A DNA stretch of 64,000 bases from Fodinibacter sp963800505 (GTDB taxonomy: Bacteria > Actinomycetota > Actinomycetes > Actinomycetales > Dermatophilaceae). Positions within the stretch are counted from its first letter, which is position 1. Each line of letters starts with the position of its first letter. The position numbers and the translations under genes were made by a program. The stretch spans positions 66,786 through 130,785 of the forward strand of contig CAWDBL010000026.1 in the NCBI GenBank assembly GCA_963800505.1. Reading direction: 5' to 3'. Below are positions 28,024 through 37,617 of the stretch, piece after piece. Below the pieces are notes generated by a model. It made no database searches and had not been told where the DNA came from. It saw nothing but the letters and a program-made list of their open reading frames with translations.

Positions 28024-28024
28024 G

Positions 28025-31000
28025 TCAGCTGCTGGCGCCGACCCGGATGACCGAGCGCAGCGTGCGCAGCGCCACCGACAGGGCGGCGATGTTCGGGTGG
28101 TCGAGCCGCCGGATCGCCGACAGCGAGGTCTTGCTGCGCTGCACGGTCTCCTTGTTGGCCTTCTCCCACGCCTCCCACTGCGCCGCCGGATCGGCGTCGG
28201 AGTCGCTGACCTCGATGACCGAGCGGGTCAGCGACTCGAGCACGGCGTACAGGTCGTCGCGCAGCGCGCCGCGGGCCAGGGCGTCCCAGCGGTCGTCGCG
28301 GGGCAGCCTGGTGACCTTGCCCAGCATCGCGTCGATGCCGAACCGCTCGGACACCAGGTAGTACAGCGGGGCCACGTCGATCGGGTCGCGGCCGGTGTCG
28401 GTGGCGATGTCGATGATGTCGAGCAGGGAGTACCAGTCGAGCAGGGATGCCGCGCGCACCGCCAGGTCCTCGGGCACGCCCACCTTGGCGAGCTCGGCGG
28501 CCTTGCGCTCCAGGCGGCGCTTCTCCTCGCCGCGCAGCAGGGTGGGCACCTGCTGGCGCAGGTCGCGCAGGATGTCGGAGAACCGCTCGATCTCGGCACC
28601 GATGTCGAGGGTCGACGGCCGTGCGGTGAGGAACCAGCGCACCGACCGGTCGAGCAGCCGGCGGAACTCGAGGTAGAGCGCGGTCTGGGCGGCGGTGGGC
28701 ACCACGGTGTCGAGCGACTCCACCTCGCGCACGTAGTCGGCCAGCCCGAAGACCTCCCGGCAGACCACGAAGGCCCGGGTCACCTGCTCGGGGGTGGCCC
28801 CGGCCTCCTCCTGCGCCCGGAAGGCGAAGGTGATGCCGCCCCGGTTGACCATCGAGTTGACCACCGCGTTGGTGACGATCTCGCGGCGCAGTGGGTGAGC
28901 GTGCAGCTCGGCGGTGTACTGCTCGCGGATCGCCGGCGGGAAGTAGTCGGCCAGCGTGCCGTCGAAGTACGGGTCGTCGGGGATCGAGCTGGCCAGGATG
29001 TCGTGCTTCAGCGCCAGCTTGGCGTAGGCCACCAGCACCGAGAACTCCGGCGACTTCAGCCCCAGGCCGTCGTGCGCCCGCTTCTCGAGCTCGGCGTCGG
29101 TGGGCAGGAACTCCAGCCCGCGGTCGAGGTCGCCGCGGTCCTCGAGCCAGTGGATCAGCCGCTCGTGCACCGGCACCATCGAGTGCTCCTGGGCCCGCGC
29201 GTTGCCGAGCAGCACGTTCTGCTCGTAGTTGTCGCGCAGCACGTGCTCGGCGACGTCGTCGGTCATCGAGGCGAGCAGCTCGTTGCGCTGCTCGATGTCG
29301 AGCTCGCCGCGGCGCACCACCTCACCGAGCAGGATCTTGATGTTGACCTCGTGGTCGGAGGTGTCGACGCCGGCGGAGTTGTCGATGGCGTCGGTGTTGA
29401 CCCGCACCCCGCAGAACGCCGCCTCGATGCGGCCGAGCTGGGACAGACCGAGGTTGCCGCCCTCACCCACGACCTTGACCCGCAGCTTCTTGCCGTCGAC
29501 CCGGATGCCGTCGTTGGCGCGGTCGCCGATCGAGAGGTGGTCCTCGGTCGAGGCCTTGACGTAGGTGCCGATGCCGCCGTTCCAGAGCAGGTCGACCGGG
29601 GCGAGCAGGATCGCGTGGATCAGCTCGGCGGGGGTCATCGCCTGCACGCCCTTGATGCCGAGCGCCTCGGCCATCTCGGGCGTCACCGGGATCGACTTCA
29701 GGGTTCGGGGGAAGACTCCGCCACCGGCGGAGATCAGCGAGGTGTCGTAGTCGCCCCACGACGAGCGCGGCAGGTCGAACAGGCGACGGCGCTCGGCGAA
29801 GGAGGCCGCGGCATCCGGCGTGGGGTCGATGAACACGTGCCGGTGGTCGAAGGCGGCGACCAGGCGGATGTGCTCGGAGAGCAGCATGCCGTTGCCGAAC
29901 ACGTCACCGCTCATGTCGCCGACGCCGACGACGGTGAAGTCCTGGGTCTGCGTGTCGACGCCCATCTCGCGGAAGTGCCGCTTGACCGACTCCCACGCGC
30001 CGCGGGCGGTGATGCCCATCGCCTTGTGGTCGTAACCCGCCGAGCCACCGGAGGCGAACGCGTCGTCGAGCCAGAAGCCGTAGGACTGGGCCACCCCGTT
30101 GGCGATGTCGGAGAAGGTCGCCGTGCCCTTGTCGGCGGCCACGACGAGGTAGACGTCGTCGGAGTCGTGCCGCACCACGTGCTCGGGCGGCACCGCCGCA
30201 CCGGCGACCCGGTTGTCGGTGATGTCGAGCAGGGCGGAGATGAACATCCGGTAGGCCGCCTTGCCCTCCTCCAGCCACGCCTCGCGGTCGACGGCGGGGT
30301 CGGGCAGCTGCTTGGGGTAGAACCCGCCCTTCGAGCCGGTCGGCACGATGACGGCGTTCTTGACCATCTGCGCCTTGACCAGGCCGAGCACCTCGGTGCG
30401 GAAGTCCTCGCGCCGGTCGCTCCAGCGCAGGCCGCCGCGCGCCACCGGGCCGAAGCGCAGGTGCACGCCCTCGACCCGCGGGCTGTAGACCCAGATCTCG
30501 AACTGCGGCCGGGGCGCGGGCAGGTCGGGCACGGCCTTGGGGTTGAGCTTGAGCGAGACGTAGGACTTGTGCCCCCCGTCGGCGCCCGGCTGGTAGAAGT
30601 TCGTGCGCAGCCCCGCGCGGATGACGCCGAGGAAGGCCCGGATGATCCGGTCGTGGTCGAGCGACGAGACGTCGTCGAGGGCGTCGACCACCCGGCCGGC
30701 GGCCTCCTCCTCGGCGGCGGTGCGCTCGTCGCTGACGTCACCGGCATACCGCTGCGGGTCGAAACGGTTCTCCCACAGCGAGACCAGGTCGCGGGCGATC
30801 GACGGGTGCGAGACCAGGGCGTCCTCGAGGTAGTCCTGCGAGTAGGTGGCCCGGGTCTGGCGCAGGTACTTCGCGACGGCCCGGATGACGACGACCTGGC
30901 GCCAGGTCAGCTGGGCCGCGAGCACCAGCCGGTTGAAGCCGTCGCTCTCCGCGCGCCCGTCCCAGACGGCCGCGACGGCACCCTCGAAGAGGTCGCGCAG

Positions 31001-32917
31001 CTGCTCGTGCGGGCACTCGTCCCAGATCGCGGCGTCGGACACGCGCAGCCCGAAGTCGTAGACGTGCAAGGTGGTGCCGTCGGCGCGGGCCACCTCGTAG
31101 GGCTGCTCGTCGACGACCTCGACCCCCATGTCGGTGAAGATCGGCAGGATGTCGGTGAGGCTGAGCGGGTCGACCCGGAAGAGCTTGAAGCGGCGCACGA
31201 TGCCGGGCGCGCCCGCCGGGCGGTAGAGCGCGACGCTGGTGCGGGTGCCGTCGCCGAGCCGGTCGAGGTGGCTGAGGTCGGCCACCCCCTGGTTGACCGA
31301 GAAGGTCTCCTCGTAGGAGGTCGGGAACGACCGCCCGAACCGGTCCATGAGGCGGTCGCCCTCCTCCTCGCCGTGGGCGGCGCGCAGGGCATCACCGAGC
31401 CGGTCGCTCCAGGTGCGGCTGACCTCGACGAGCCGGCGCTCGAGGGCGTCCTGCTCGGCGCGGTCGAGGGTGGGCACCCGCTTGCCCTTGGGCACCCGCA
31501 CCACGAACTGCAGCCTGGACAGCGCGGACTCGCTGACCCGTGCGGAGAACTCGACCGACTCGCCCTCGAAGGTCTCCTTGAGGATGTCGGCCATCCGCAG
31601 CCGCACGTTGGTGTTGTAGCGGTCGCGCGGGATGTAGACCAGGCAGGAGACGAACCGGCCGAAGTCGTCCTCGCGCATGAACAGCTTGGTGCGGCGCCGC
31701 TCCTGCAGCTGGGTGACCGCCATCGCGGTCTCGTACAGCTGCTCGATGCTGGCCTGGATCAGCTCGTCGCGGGGGTAGCCCTCGAGCACCCCGAGCAGGT
31801 CCTTGCCGGTGTGGCTGTCGGGCATGACGCCCGAGCGCTCGAGCACGGCGTTGACCTTCTCGGCGACCAGTGGCACCCGCATCACCGACTCGGTGTAGGC
31901 GGTCGACGCGTACAGCCCGAGGAAGCGGCGCTCCCCGATGACCCCGCCCTGCTCGTCGTACCGCTTCACGCCGACGTAGTCGAGGTGCGCGATGCGGTGC
32001 ACGGTGGAGCGGGTGTTGGCCTTGGTGAGCACCAGGATGTTGGGCTCGTGCGCCTTGGCCGAGGCCTGCGGCGTGAGCAGCACGGGGTCCAGGCCCAGCG
32101 GCGGGTCGGAGCGCAGCAGGCCCAGCCCCGACCCGGTGACGGGGGTGATCACCTCACCCTCGCCCGTGTGGTGCAGCGTGTAGTCGCGGTAGCCCAGGAA
32201 CGTGAAGTGGTCGTCGGCCATCCAGCGCAGGAAGCGGATGGCGAGCGCTGTCTCGTCGGCGTCGACGTCCGGCGGCGGCGCGCCCTCGAGCTCGGCGGCG
32301 AGCACGAGGCACTTGCTGCGCATCTTCGGCCAGTCCTCGACGCTCTGGCGCACGTCCTCGAGCACGTCGCGCACGGTGCGCTCGAGCAGCGCCCGGCGCT
32401 CCTCGTCGCTCTCGCGGTCGATCGAGAGCAGCATCCACGACTCCGGCAGCTCGCCGACGGCGACCTTCGCCTTCTTCTTGCCGCTGGGGTCGCGCGGCAC
32501 GACCCGCTCGAGCTCGCCGACGGCGTCGCGGCTCACGACCAGCTGCGGGTGCACGATCAGGTGGATGTCGATGCCGGCGTTGACGAGGGCCCCGGTGACG
32601 GAGTCGACGAGGAACGGCATGTCGTCGGTGACGACCTGGATGACGGTGCGCGCGTTGCTCCAGCCGTCGACCTCCGTGCTGGGGTTGTAGACCCGCACGT
32701 TGGCCACGCCGGGCAGCCGGTGGCGGGCGAGCTCGAGGTGGCTGGCGGCCGCGCCGGCGTAGACGTCGGGGGTGCGCGAGGTGAGCTCGTCGAGCGGCAC
32801 GTGCCGGAAGTAGCGGGCGACGAACTCGGCTCCCCCGCCGTCCGGCGCCGCCTGCTCGAACGCTGCTGTGATCGGCGCGAGGACGTCCTTGCGGGTGCGG
32901 GCCAGCGGGGTCGACAT
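28025..32917 (-). CDS. gdh: NAD-specific glutamate dehydrogenase, large (L-GDH, about 180 kDa) class
   Basis: This 1630-aa enzyme deaminates L-glutamate to 2-oxoglutarate and ammonia, mainly in catabolism. Start is ATG 32917 with AAGGAGTG upstream on this strand. The N-terminal 700 residues form the regulatory ACT-like region of this class. The catalytic region shows GGLRWSDRREDFRTE (about 825) and the substrate-binding lysine block VIVPTGSKGGFYPK (about 855). The nucleotide-binding segment has VVGVGDMSGDVFGNGML (about 1000). Length matches mycobacterial and Streptomyces L-GDH (about 1620-1650). The permease gene on the same strand lies 214 bp upstream, perhaps separately transcribed. pruA at 42-43.5 kb supplies glutamate from proline. 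A palindromic repeat follows the stop. Confidence 0.95.
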   Translation of the reverse strand: MSTPLARTRKDVLAPITAAFEQAAPDGGGAEFVARYFRHVPLDELTSRTPDVYAGAAASHLELARHRLPGVANVRVYNPSTEVDGWSNARTVIQVVTDDMPFLVDSVTGALVNAGIDIHLIVHPQLVVSRDAVGELERVVPRDPSGKKKAKVAVGELPESWMLLSIDRESDEERRALLERTVRDVLEDVRQSVEDWPKMRSKCLVLAAELEGAPPPDVDADETALAIRFLRWMADDHFTFLGYRDYTLHHTGEGEVITPVTGSGLGLLRSDPPLGLDPVLLTPQASAKAHEPNILVLTKANTRSTVHRIAHLDYVGVKRYDEQGGVIGERRFLGLYASTAYTESVMRVPLVAEKVNAVLERSGVMPDSHTGKDLLGVLEGYPRDELIQASIEQLYETAMAVTQLQERRRTKLFMREDDFGRFVSCLVYIPRDRYNTNVRLRMADILKETFEGESVEFSARVSESALSRLQFVVRVPKGKRVPTLDRAEQDALERRLVEVSRTWSDRLGDALRAAHGEEEGDRLMDRFGRSFPTSYEETFSVNQGVADLSHLDRLGDGTRTSVALYRPAGAPGIVRRFKLFRVDPLSLTDILPIFTDMGVEVVDEQPYEVARADGTTLHVYDFGLRVSDAAIWDECPHEQLRDLFEGAVAAVWDGRAESDGFNRLVLAAQLTWRQVVVIRAVAKYLRQTRATYSQDYLEDALVSHPSIARDLVSLWENRFDPQRYAGDVSDERTAAEEEAAGRVVDALDDVSSLDHDRIIRAFLGVIRAGLRTNFYQPGADGGHKSYVSLKLNPKAVPDLPAPRPQFEIWVYSPRVEGVHLRFGPVARGGLRWSDRREDFRTEVLGLVKAQMVKNAVIVPTGSKGGFYPKQLPDPAVDREAWLEEGKAAYRMFISALLDITDNRVAGAAVPPEHVVRHDSDDVYLVVAADKGTATFSDIANGVAQSYGFWLDDAFASGGSAGYDHKAMGITARGAWESVKRHFREMGVDTQTQDFTVVGVGDMSGDVFGNGMLLSEHIRLVAAFDHRHVFIDPTPDAAASFAERRRLFDLPRSSWGDYDTSLISAGGGVFPRTLKSIPVTPEMAEALGIKGVQAMTPAELIHAILLAPVDLLWNGGIGTYVKASTEDHLSIGDRANDGIRVDGKKLRVKVVGEGGNLGLSQLGRIEAAFCGVRVNTDAIDNSAGVDTSDHEVNIKILLGEVVRRGELDIEQRNELLASMTDDVAEHVLRDNYEQNVLLGNARAQEHSMVPVHERLIHWLEDRGDLDRGLEFLPTDAELEKRAHDGLGLKSPEFSVLVAYAKLALKHDILASSIPDDPYFDGTLADYFPPAIREQYTAELHAHPLRREIVTNAVVNSMVNRGGITFAFRAQEEAGATPEQVTRAFVVCREVFGLADYVREVESLDTVVPTAAQTALYLEFRRLLDRSVRWFLTARPSTLDIGAEIERFSDILRDLRQQVPTLLRGEEKRRLERKAAELAKVGVPEDLAVRAASLLDWYSLLDIIDIATDTGRDPIDVAPLYYLVSERFGIDAMLGKVTRLPRDDRWDALARGALRDDLYAVLESLTRSVIEVSDSDADPAAQWEAWEKANKETVQRSKTSLSAIRRLDHPNIAALSVALRTLRSVIRVGASS

Positions 32918-33064
32918 GGTGCGGTGGCACTCCTTCGTCGCTACTCACCGGGACGGCGGGACACGCCGTCGTGTCCGCGACCGAGCCTATCCACTCCGAG
33001 GAGGTGCTCCGGCCCGCGCCTGTCGGCGCGTTGTCTCGCCGACGGGACAGCGCGGGGTGCGGCA

Positions 33065-33126
33065 CGGCATCCGGATGCCGGTGCCGGGCTGGCGCTGGCG
33101 CTGGCGCTGGCGCTCGCGCTCGCGCC
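33065..33126. repeat. 16-bp perfect palindrome followed by a GGCGCT hexanucleotide run
   Basis: CGGCATCCGGATGCCG (33065-33080) is a perfect palindrome. From 33091 GGCGCT is repeated four times and decays to CGCGCT/CGCGCC by 33126, just after the stop of the permease gene read on the minus strand. The palindrome is a plausible terminator stem; the hexamer run is a slippage-prone simple repeat. Confidence 0.7.
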
Positions 33127-33131
33127 CGCCG

Positions 33132-34340
33132 CTAGCCGGCGCCGATCCGCCCGGCGATGATGCTGGTGACGATGACCGAGGTGATGGTGACCGTCGAGAA
33201 GCCCGCGACGATCATCTTGGGCAGGATCTCGTGCTCGATGGCGGCGACCTCCTCAGGGGTCTCGCCGGCGCCCTTGGCGGCCTCCTGCGACAGGATCATC
33301 GTGCCGGGGAAGCCGTAGAGCGAGGTCAGCCCGATGGCCACCGACATGGGGATGCTGTAGCCGAGCAGCTTGCCGACCAGGGCCGAGAAGGCGGCGATGC
33401 CGATGACGCCGAAGAAGAAGACGAGGAACAGCGGGAACGCCAGCGCCTTGACGTCGGCGACCTCCACGGTGGCCAGCGGCCCGAAGACCAGGATCATGAT
33501 GGCGAGCATCATCAGGCCGAACGAGTCGATGCCGGCCAGCACCGAGGGCTTGAAGACCCCGAAGGTGCGCAGCAGGATGCCGAAGACCAGCGCCACGACG
33601 AAGGTGTTGAGGATGCCGTCGGTCAGGTTGTTGATGCCGAGCGAGACGAGCACCACGACACCGACGACGAACAGGGTGCCGGGGGTGTTGCGGAACGCCG
33701 CCGGCAGCATCGACTTCTCGGCCGCTCCCTCTTCGGGCACCTCGGCCGGGGCGAGGTTGCCGGCGCGGTACTCCCCCTTGAGCCGGCCCGCCTCCTTGCG
33801 CAGGATGATCGAGGTCAGCGGGAAGCCGACCAGCCCCTGCAGGGCGGCGATCAGCACCGGGAACACGGCGATCGCGGTGAGGCCGATGCCGAGGGCGGCC
33901 TCCTGCACGATGATCACCGAGATGGTGCCGCCGCTCAGGGCTCCGGTGCCGGCGCGGACGAAGTCGCTGGCCTGGGCGTAGCCATCGGCGGTGCTGCCGC
34001 TGATCCGCTGCCCGAAGATCAACGCCGCGACCCACAGGGCGACCCCGATGCCGAGCACCGTGGAGGCGCCGATCAGGAACGTGCGCCACTGCTTCTTGAA
34101 GTCGTCGAGGCTGATCATGGTGCCCAGGTGCACGATGATGAACCCGACCACGACCCCGGCCAGGGCCAGCAGCGACGAGCTCGCCAGGAGGTCGTCGGGG
34201 AAGATGCCGGTGAGGAAGCCCACCAGGAAGATCAGCGAGGCCACGAACAGCGAGGACAGCAGCGACTTGGTCTTTGTGGCCACGAACTCGCTGACCGTCC
34301 ACACGGCCATCACGACGACGAACGCGAGTACGGGGTTCAC
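33132..34340 (-). CDS. Polytopic membrane transporter, possibly sodium:glutamate symporter-like
   Basis: The 402-aa protein starts at GTG 34340 (GGAGG upstream on this strand; product begins NPVLAFVVVMAVW). I count about eleven hydrophobic segments. Two pseudo-repeats stand out: GTGALSGGTISVIIVQEAAL (about 135) and GLTSLYGFPGTMILSQEAAK (about 335), a duplicated Gly-rich hairpin plus QEAA arrangement typical of secondary transporters with inverted-repeat cores. The general look and the position next to glutamate dehydrogenase suggest a GltS-like acidic amino-acid transporter, but I cannot confirm the family; an uncharacterised permease is equally possible. It lies 82 bp downstream of the SLC13-type permease on the same strand, so the two could share a transcript. 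Confidence 0.6.
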   Translation of the reverse strand: MNPVLAFVVVMAVWTVSEFVATKTKSLLSSLFVASLIFLVGFLTGIFPDDLLASSSLLALAGVVVGFIIVHLGTMISLDDFKKQWRTFLIGASTVLGIGVALWVAALIFGQRISGSTADGYAQASDFVRAGTGALSGGTISVIIVQEAALGIGLTAIAVFPVLIAALQGLVGFPLTSIILRKEAGRLKGEYRAGNLAPAEVPEEGAAEKSMLPAAFRNTPGTLFVVGVVVLVSLGINNLTDGILNTFVVALVFGILLRTFGVFKPSVLAGIDSFGLMMLAIMILVFGPLATVEVADVKALAFPLFLVFFFGVIGIAAFSALVGKLLGYSIPMSVAIGLTSLYGFPGTMILSQEAAKGAGETPEEVAAIEHEILPKMIVAGFSTVTITSVIVTSIIAGRIGAG

Positions 34341-34422
34341 GGCATCCTCCACGGGGGTAGTTGCGATGATCCAACCATGCGCGCCGCGGTGCGCGTCGAG
34401 GGTTCCAACGCAGGTGACACGG

Positions 34423-35982
34423 CTAGAACGGCCAGACGAACGGCACCCAGAACACGGCGATGGCGAGGAAGAGCAGCACCAGGGGCAGGCCGAGCTTCCA
34501 GTAGTCGTCGAACCGGTAGCCACCGGGCTCGAGCACCATCGTGTTGGCGGCGGTCGCGACCGGGGTGAGGAACGACGCCGCCCCCGAGATGCCCAGCGCC
34601 ATCATGAACGGCAGCGGTGAGGCGCCCAGGTCAGCAGCCATCACGGCGGCGATCGGCACCATGATCAGCACGGTCGCGGTGTTGCTGATCAGCTGGCCGA
34701 GCAGCACGGTGAGCACGCACACGGCGAGCAGGCCGAGCCGCGGTGAGGCGTCACCGACGAGGTCGAGCAGCCGGTTGGCGATGGCATCGGCGGTGCCGGT
34801 GGACACGAAGGCCGTCGACAGGGGGATCATCCCGCCCACGAGCACCACGGTGGTCCACGAGACCGCCCGGTAGGCCTGCGTCGAGGTGAGCACCCCGCTC
34901 AGCACGACGGCGCACGCGGCGAACAGGCCGGCGATCGCCGCCGGCACGATGCCCGTCGCGAGGAGCAGCACCATGACGGCGAGGATGCCGATGGCCCGCT
35001 TGGCGCCGCGGCCGAGTGGCACGCCCCGGCGCAGGAGCGCGGGCTCGTCGACGACGAGCACCTCCGAGCCGTCGGTGGTGTGCTGCTGCAGCTTCTCCCA
35101 CGAGCCGCTCAGCAGCAGGGTGTCGCCGGCCCGCAGCGTCTCCTCCGGCCCCTCCAGGGGGTCGCCCGAGCGCTGCACGGCGAGCACCACGAGGTCGCCG
35201 CTGGGGGTGGCCATTCCGGGGAAGAGGTGCTGGCCGATCAGCGGCGACCGCGGCGCCACCACCACCTCGGTCACCCCACGCTCGGTGCCCACGAGGTCGC
35301 CTTCGGGCAGTGCGTACTGGGCGCGCAGCGCGTCGGTGAGGTCGCCGAGGTCCTGCGGCAGCGTGGCCGGGGTGCGGTCGGGCAGCAGCCGGCGGCCGAG
35401 GAGCACGAGGACCAGCACCGTGCCCGCCAGCAGCGGCACGCCCGCCAGCGCGAACTCGAAGTAGCCGAAGTTGCGGCCCCCGGCATCCGCCGCCGCTTCG
35501 CTGACGATGATGTTGACCGGGGTGCCGGTCAGCGCCAGCATCGACCCCGCGTGGGCCGAGAACGCGAGCGGCATCAGCATCTGCGAGGGCGACAGGGCTG
35601 CCCGGGTGGCGACGACCACCACGACCGGGATCAGCGCGGCGACCGCACCGTTGACGCTGATCAGCGCCGTCAACCCGGCGACCAGCAGGCAGACGACGGT
35701 GAGCAGCCGGCCGCGGTCGGTGCCGCCGCGGGCGATCAGCTGCTGGCCGGCCCACGCCGTGACGCCGGTGGAGTCGAGGGCCTCGCCGACGATGAACAGC
35801 GTCGCGATGAAGATGACGGTCGGGTCGCCGAAGCCGGCGAGCGCCTCGTTCAGGTCGAGGATGCCGGTGAGCCACAACGAGACAGACACGCCGATCGCGA
35901 CGATCCCCAACGGGATCCGGTTCGACATGAAGGCGACGACGGCCAGCGCCAGGATGACCAACGTCGTCGCCACCGGGCTCAT
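34423..35982 (-). CDS. SLC13/DASS-type permease with an internal RCK/TrkA-C regulatory domain
   Basis: This 519-aa inner-membrane protein starts at ATG 35982 (MSPVATTLVILALAVVAFMS). The transmembrane core is in two halves with the paired signature of the ion-transporter superfamily: LTGTPVNIIVSEAAADAG in the first half (about 150) and SNTATVLIMVPIAAVMAAD in the second (about 425). Between them (residues about 205-300) is a soluble TrkA-C-like segment (SPLIGQHLFPGM, SGDLVVLAVQRSGDPLEG, LRAGDTLLLSGSWEKL). Such proteins carry dicarboxylates, sulfate or other anions with Na+ or H+. The substrate cannot be told from sequence. Its start is 102 bp from that of the divergent pepA gene. Confidence 0.85.
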   Translation of the reverse strand: MSPVATTLVILALAVVAFMSNRIPLGIVAIGVSVSLWLTGILDLNEALAGFGDPTVIFIATLFIVGEALDSTGVTAWAGQQLIARGGTDRGRLLTVVCLLVAGLTALISVNGAVAALIPVVVVVATRAALSPSQMLMPLAFSAHAGSMLALTGTPVNIIVSEAAADAGGRNFGYFEFALAGVPLLAGTVLVLVLLGRRLLPDRTPATLPQDLGDLTDALRAQYALPEGDLVGTERGVTEVVVAPRSPLIGQHLFPGMATPSGDLVVLAVQRSGDPLEGPEETLRAGDTLLLSGSWEKLQQHTTDGSEVLVVDEPALLRRGVPLGRGAKRAIGILAVMVLLLATGIVPAAIAGLFAACAVVLSGVLTSTQAYRAVSWTTVVLVGGMIPLSTAFVSTGTADAIANRLLDLVGDASPRLGLLAVCVLTVLLGQLISNTATVLIMVPIAAVMAADLGASPLPFMMALGISGAASFLTPVATAANTMVLEPGGYRFDDYWKLGLPLVLLFLAIAVFWVPFVWPF

Positions 35983-36049
35983 GGCCGCGACTCTAGCCCG
36001 GGGTTGGACAGGGCGGCCGAGATGCCCGTGACCCATGACTGGCCCCGGG

Positions 36050-36078
36050 GCTAGGGTCGGAGCAGCCGACCCTTGGAG
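36050..36078 (+). promoter_or_regulatory. Possible promoter and hairpin directly before the pepA ribosome site
   Basis: GGGTCGG (36054-36060) and CCGACCC (36066-36072) form a 7-bp stem with a 5-base loop, immediately followed by TTGGAG, the likely ribosome site (36073-36078). TAGGGT at 36052-36057 could be a -10 element overlapping the stem. A hairpin touching the ribosome site would be expected to lower initiation. Confidence 0.35.
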
Positions 36079-36084
36079 CCATCG

Positions 36085-37608
36085 ATGTCCCGCAACCCCA
36101 GCCTGCTGATCCCCGCCGACTACAGCCCCGTGCCGTCCGAGGGCACGAGCGTCGACGTCTCGGCAGTCGCCACCCTCGACCCGTCCGTGCTCGACGCCGT
36201 CGCCGTGCTGGTGCCCTCCGAGGGCGACCTGCCGGGCGACCTCGGCACCGACCTCGACCGGGCGGCGCTGCAGGCGGCGGGATTCGACGCGTCCGCGGGC
36301 TCCAGCCTGGTGGTCCCCCGGGCCGACGGGCCGGTGCTCGTGCTGGTCGGCGCCGGCGCGCCGGGGAGCCTCGACGCCACGGGCTTGCGCGATGCCGTGG
36401 CCGTCGCCGCGCGCGCCACGGCCCGCACGGGTGGCCGGCTCGGCGTGCGGGTGCCGTCCACCACCCTCAGCGCGGCGGATGCCGGCCAGGCCGCCACCGA
36501 GGGCGCACTCCTGGCCCGCTACCGGTTCACCGCACTGCGCACCACGCACCCCGAGAAGCCGCTGACCCACCTCGTGCTGGCGCTCGACGGGGCGGATGTC
36601 GACGAGGTCGCCGCCGGGATCGCGACCGGTGTCGTGACCAGCCGCGCCGCCGCCGTGGCGCGCGACCTCGCGAACGGCCCGCCCGGCCACCTCACGGCAT
36701 CCGCCATGGCCGACGTCGCCGCCGAGCTGGGGGCGCGCTACGGCTTCGAGGTCGAGTCGTTCGACAAGGCGCAGCTCATCGAGCTGGGCTGCGGCGGCAT
36801 CCTGGGCGTCAACGCGGGCAGCACCGAGGAGCCCCGCATGGTCAAGCTGCGCTACGTGCCGTCCGGGGAGCCGACCGGGCACCTCGGGCTGGTCGGCAAG
36901 GGGATCATGTACGACTCCGGCGGCATCAGCATCAAGCCCTCGGACCCGATGCACCTGCTGATGAAGATGGACATGGGCGGTGCCGCGGCGGTGCTCGGCG
37001 CGTTCGTGGCGCTGCGCGACCTGGGCACGACGAGCGCCGTGACCGGCTGGCTGATGTGCACCGACAACATGCCGTCGGGCTCCGCCTACAAGCTCGGCGA
37101 CGTGCTGACCGCCCGCGGCGGCACCACCGTCGAGATCAAGAACACCGACGCCGAGGGCCGCCTGGCGATGATGGACGCGCTGGTGCTGGCCGTCGAGGAG
37201 GGCGTCGACGCCATCGTCGACATCGCGACCCTCACCGGGGCCGTGCTGGTGGCGCTGGGACAGTCGACGGCCGGGCTGTTCGGCAACGACCGCGAGCTGG
37301 TCGGGCTGCTCAAGGAGGCTGCGCAGGCGACCGACGAGCCGGTGTGGCAGCTGCCGCTGGAGAAGAAGTACCGAAAGCAGCTCGACTCCGACATCGCCGA
37401 CATCTCCAACCTCGGTGGGCCGTTCGCCGGGTCGACGACCGCCGCGCTCTTCCTGCAGGAGTTCGTGGGTGACACCCCGTGGGCCCACGTCGACATCGCC
37501 GGCACCATGCAGGTCGACGCCGACGAGGCGTGGCGGAGCAAGGGCGCGACCGGGTTCGGGGCGCGCCTGCTCGCCGAGGTGGCCCGCGGCTACCGTGCGG
37601 GTGGCTGA
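36085..37608 (+). CDS. pepA: Leucyl aminopeptidase (M17 family)
   Basis: The 507-aa cytosolic enzyme removes N-terminal residues from peptides using two metal ions in a hexameric shell. ATG 36085 is chosen (TTGGAG six bases upstream). The N-terminal domain covers about 1-165. The C-terminal catalytic domain has VGKGIMYDSGG (about 270; Lys and Asp metal ligands), KMDMGGAAAVLGA (about 294) and the family signature NTDAEGRL (about 353; Asp and Glu ligands, catalytic Arg). VGKGIMYDSGG is slightly unlike the usual ITFDSGG, but all metal ligands remain. Length is normal. The upstream permease is divergent and the downstream decarboxylase convergent, so pepA is monocistronic. Confidence 0.93.
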   Translation: MSRNPSLLIPADYSPVPSEGTSVDVSAVATLDPSVLDAVAVLVPSEGDLPGDLGTDLDRAALQAAGFDASAGSSLVVPRADGPVLVLVGAGAPGSLDATGLRDAVAVAARATARTGGRLGVRVPSTTLSAADAGQAATEGALLARYRFTALRTTHPEKPLTHLVLALDGADVDEVAAGIATGVVTSRAAAVARDLANGPPGHLTASAMADVAAELGARYGFEVESFDKAQLIELGCGGILGVNAGSTEEPRMVKLRYVPSGEPTGHLGLVGKGIMYDSGGISIKPSDPMHLLMKMDMGGAAAVLGAFVALRDLGTTSAVTGWLMCTDNMPSGSAYKLGDVLTARGGTTVEIKNTDAEGRLAMMDALVLAVEEGVDAIVDIATLTGAVLVALGQSTAGLFGNDRELVGLLKEAAQATDEPVWQLPLEKKYRKQLDSDIADISNLGGPFAGSTTAALFLQEFVGDTPWAHVDIAGTMQVDADEAWRSKGATGFGARLLAEVARGYRAGG

Positions 37609-37617
37609 GCGCTGCGG

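Noticed and set aside
27923..33160. 1745-codon plus-strand open frame
   Set aside because: It is the antisense of glutamate dehydrogenase; composition is Val/Gly/His/Arg-biased with no recognisable domain.
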